DNA of 6,300 nucleotides from Verrucomicrobiales bacterium. Its GTDB lineage: Bacteria > Verrucomicrobiota > Verrucomicrobiia > Verrucomicrobiales > DEV007. The stretch is from assembly GCA_007123695.1 (NCBI GenBank), contig SLGN01000579.1, positions 1-6,300 of the forward strand, given 5' to 3'. Within the stretch, counting starts at the first letter, position 1. Every line of letters starts with the position of its first letter. The notes below the pieces were generated by a model. That model was not told where the DNA came from and did no database searches. It saw only the letters and a list, made by a program, of their open reading frames with translations. Of the stretch, positions 6,040 to 6,300 are shown in pieces. The position numbers and the translations under genes were made by a program.

Positions 6040-6221
6040 TAGCCCGCATTTCTCATGCCGCTTCGTCGCGAGACGCCGCGAGGACGCGTCCTCGCGAGGC
6101 GCGGCCCGGATTTCCCGCCGGGCTGTATGAGAACATACTGTCCAAGGGAAATCCGAGGTGGAACGAAGCGAGGGCGGGCCGCAGCAAGTCGCAGCAGGAG
6201 GGGCATGAGAAATGCGGGCTA
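6040..6221. mobile_element. MITE-like palindromic element, 182 bp, non-coding
   Basis: The left end TAGCCCGCATTTCTCATGCC (6040-6059) is the exact reverse complement of 6202-6221. Pairing extends outward by six bases (CCTGCC 6033-6038 with GGCAGG 6222-6227), with one unpaired G at 6039. Inside are further nested inverted repeats: GCTTCGT (6060-6066) with ACGAAGC (6163-6169), CGGATTTCCC (6107-6116) with GGGAAATCCG (6146-6155), and GTATG (6125-6129) with CATAC (6134-6138). A 20-bp perfect palindrome lies at 6077-6096. No convincing ORF is inside. This architecture fits a miniature inverted-repeat transposable element or a large dispersed palindromic repeat mobilised in trans. No transposase is in the window and I cannot assign the ends to an insertion-sequence family. 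No clear longer target-site duplication is visible. A structured RNA or a strong bidirectional terminator is less likely. Confidence 0.7.
6077..6096. repeat. perfect 20-bp palindrome inside the element
   Basis: CGCGAGGACG is followed directly by its exact reverse complement CGTCCTCGCG, with no spacer. It lies near the left end of the palindromic element. Such a site could be a protein-binding dyad or the tip of a cruciform. Confidence 0.85.
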
Positions 6222-6300
6222 GGCAGGGACGCCGGATGGCACCGCGTATGCCACCCTTGCCTTTGGAAATGGAAATCCACGCCGTGTCCGGCCTGGCGGG
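6222..6300. other. right-hand tail with no gene that can be called
   Basis: These 79 bases beyond the element are open in several frames. On plus, ATG 6236 opens a frame to the edge (MAPRMPPLPLEMEIH...). On minus, a frame enters from the edge and stops at the TAG at 6219-6221, inside the right terminal repeat (...AYAVPSGVPA). Either could be the edge of a neighbouring gene, but the stretch is too short and neither peptide is recognisable. Confidence 0.3.

Noticed and set aside
6040..6221. Element as a CRISPR repeat or tRNA-like gene
   Set aside because: There is one inverted pair rather than spaced direct repeats, and no cloverleaf or acceptor end is visible.
5982..6280. Small minus-strand frames across the palindromic element
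   Set aside because: They read through the inverted repeats, show no recognisable motif and lie in different frames of the same structure, so they are most likely chance.

Overview
The window is GC-rich, gene-dense bacterial DNA. It holds five protein genes and one small palindromic element that looks like a non-autonomous mobile element. The outer-membrane TonB-dependent receptor shows a Gram-negative host. A secreted ceramidase-domain protein of the short bacterial type, a cyanobacterial/verrucomicrobial-looking low-molecular-weight phosphatase and an ArsR protein ending in a Cys-Cys motif fit the Planctomycetota-Verrucomicrobiota group. That placement is an inference from protein style only, and other high-GC Gram-negatives remain possible.

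Layout. Bases 1-2278 (minus) are a TonB-dependent receptor that runs off the left edge with its last strands missing. Bases 2279-2466 are its 188-bp leader, with a hairpin near the end of the preceding gene and weak promoter-like sequence. Bases 2467-2778 (minus) are an ArsR/SmtB-type regulator with its own good promoter match, which predicts an almost leaderless mRNA. Bases 2779-2926 are the divergent intergenic region. Bases 2927-3934 (plus) are a fermentative D-lactate dehydrogenase of the LdhA type. Bases 3935-4081 hold a 3 x 7-bp tandem repeat and a GC hairpin. Bases 4082-4594 (plus) are a low-molecular-weight protein tyrosine phosphatase. Bases 4591-5985 (minus) are a secreted neutral/alkaline ceramidase-domain protein, convergent with the phosphatase and sharing a 4-bp overlap of stop codons. 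Bases 6040-6221 are a 182-bp element with 20-bp perfect terminal inverted repeats. Nothing can be called firmly in 6222-6300.

How the genes may relate. The ArsR gene and the receptor lie head-to-tail on the minus strand, so the regulator may control, or be co-expressed with, uptake of a metal complex or other ligand. ldhA and the phosphatase gene follow each other on the plus strand and could share a transcript, but no functional link is evident. The ceramidase-domain gene is a separate unit with the palindromic element just upstream of it.

I do not see an undescribed multi-gene system here. The points most worth a second look are the palindromic element, the ceramidase-like protein that lacks the expected catalytic serine, the ArsR Cys pair with its leaderless promoter, and the general lack of Shine-Dalgarno sequences.
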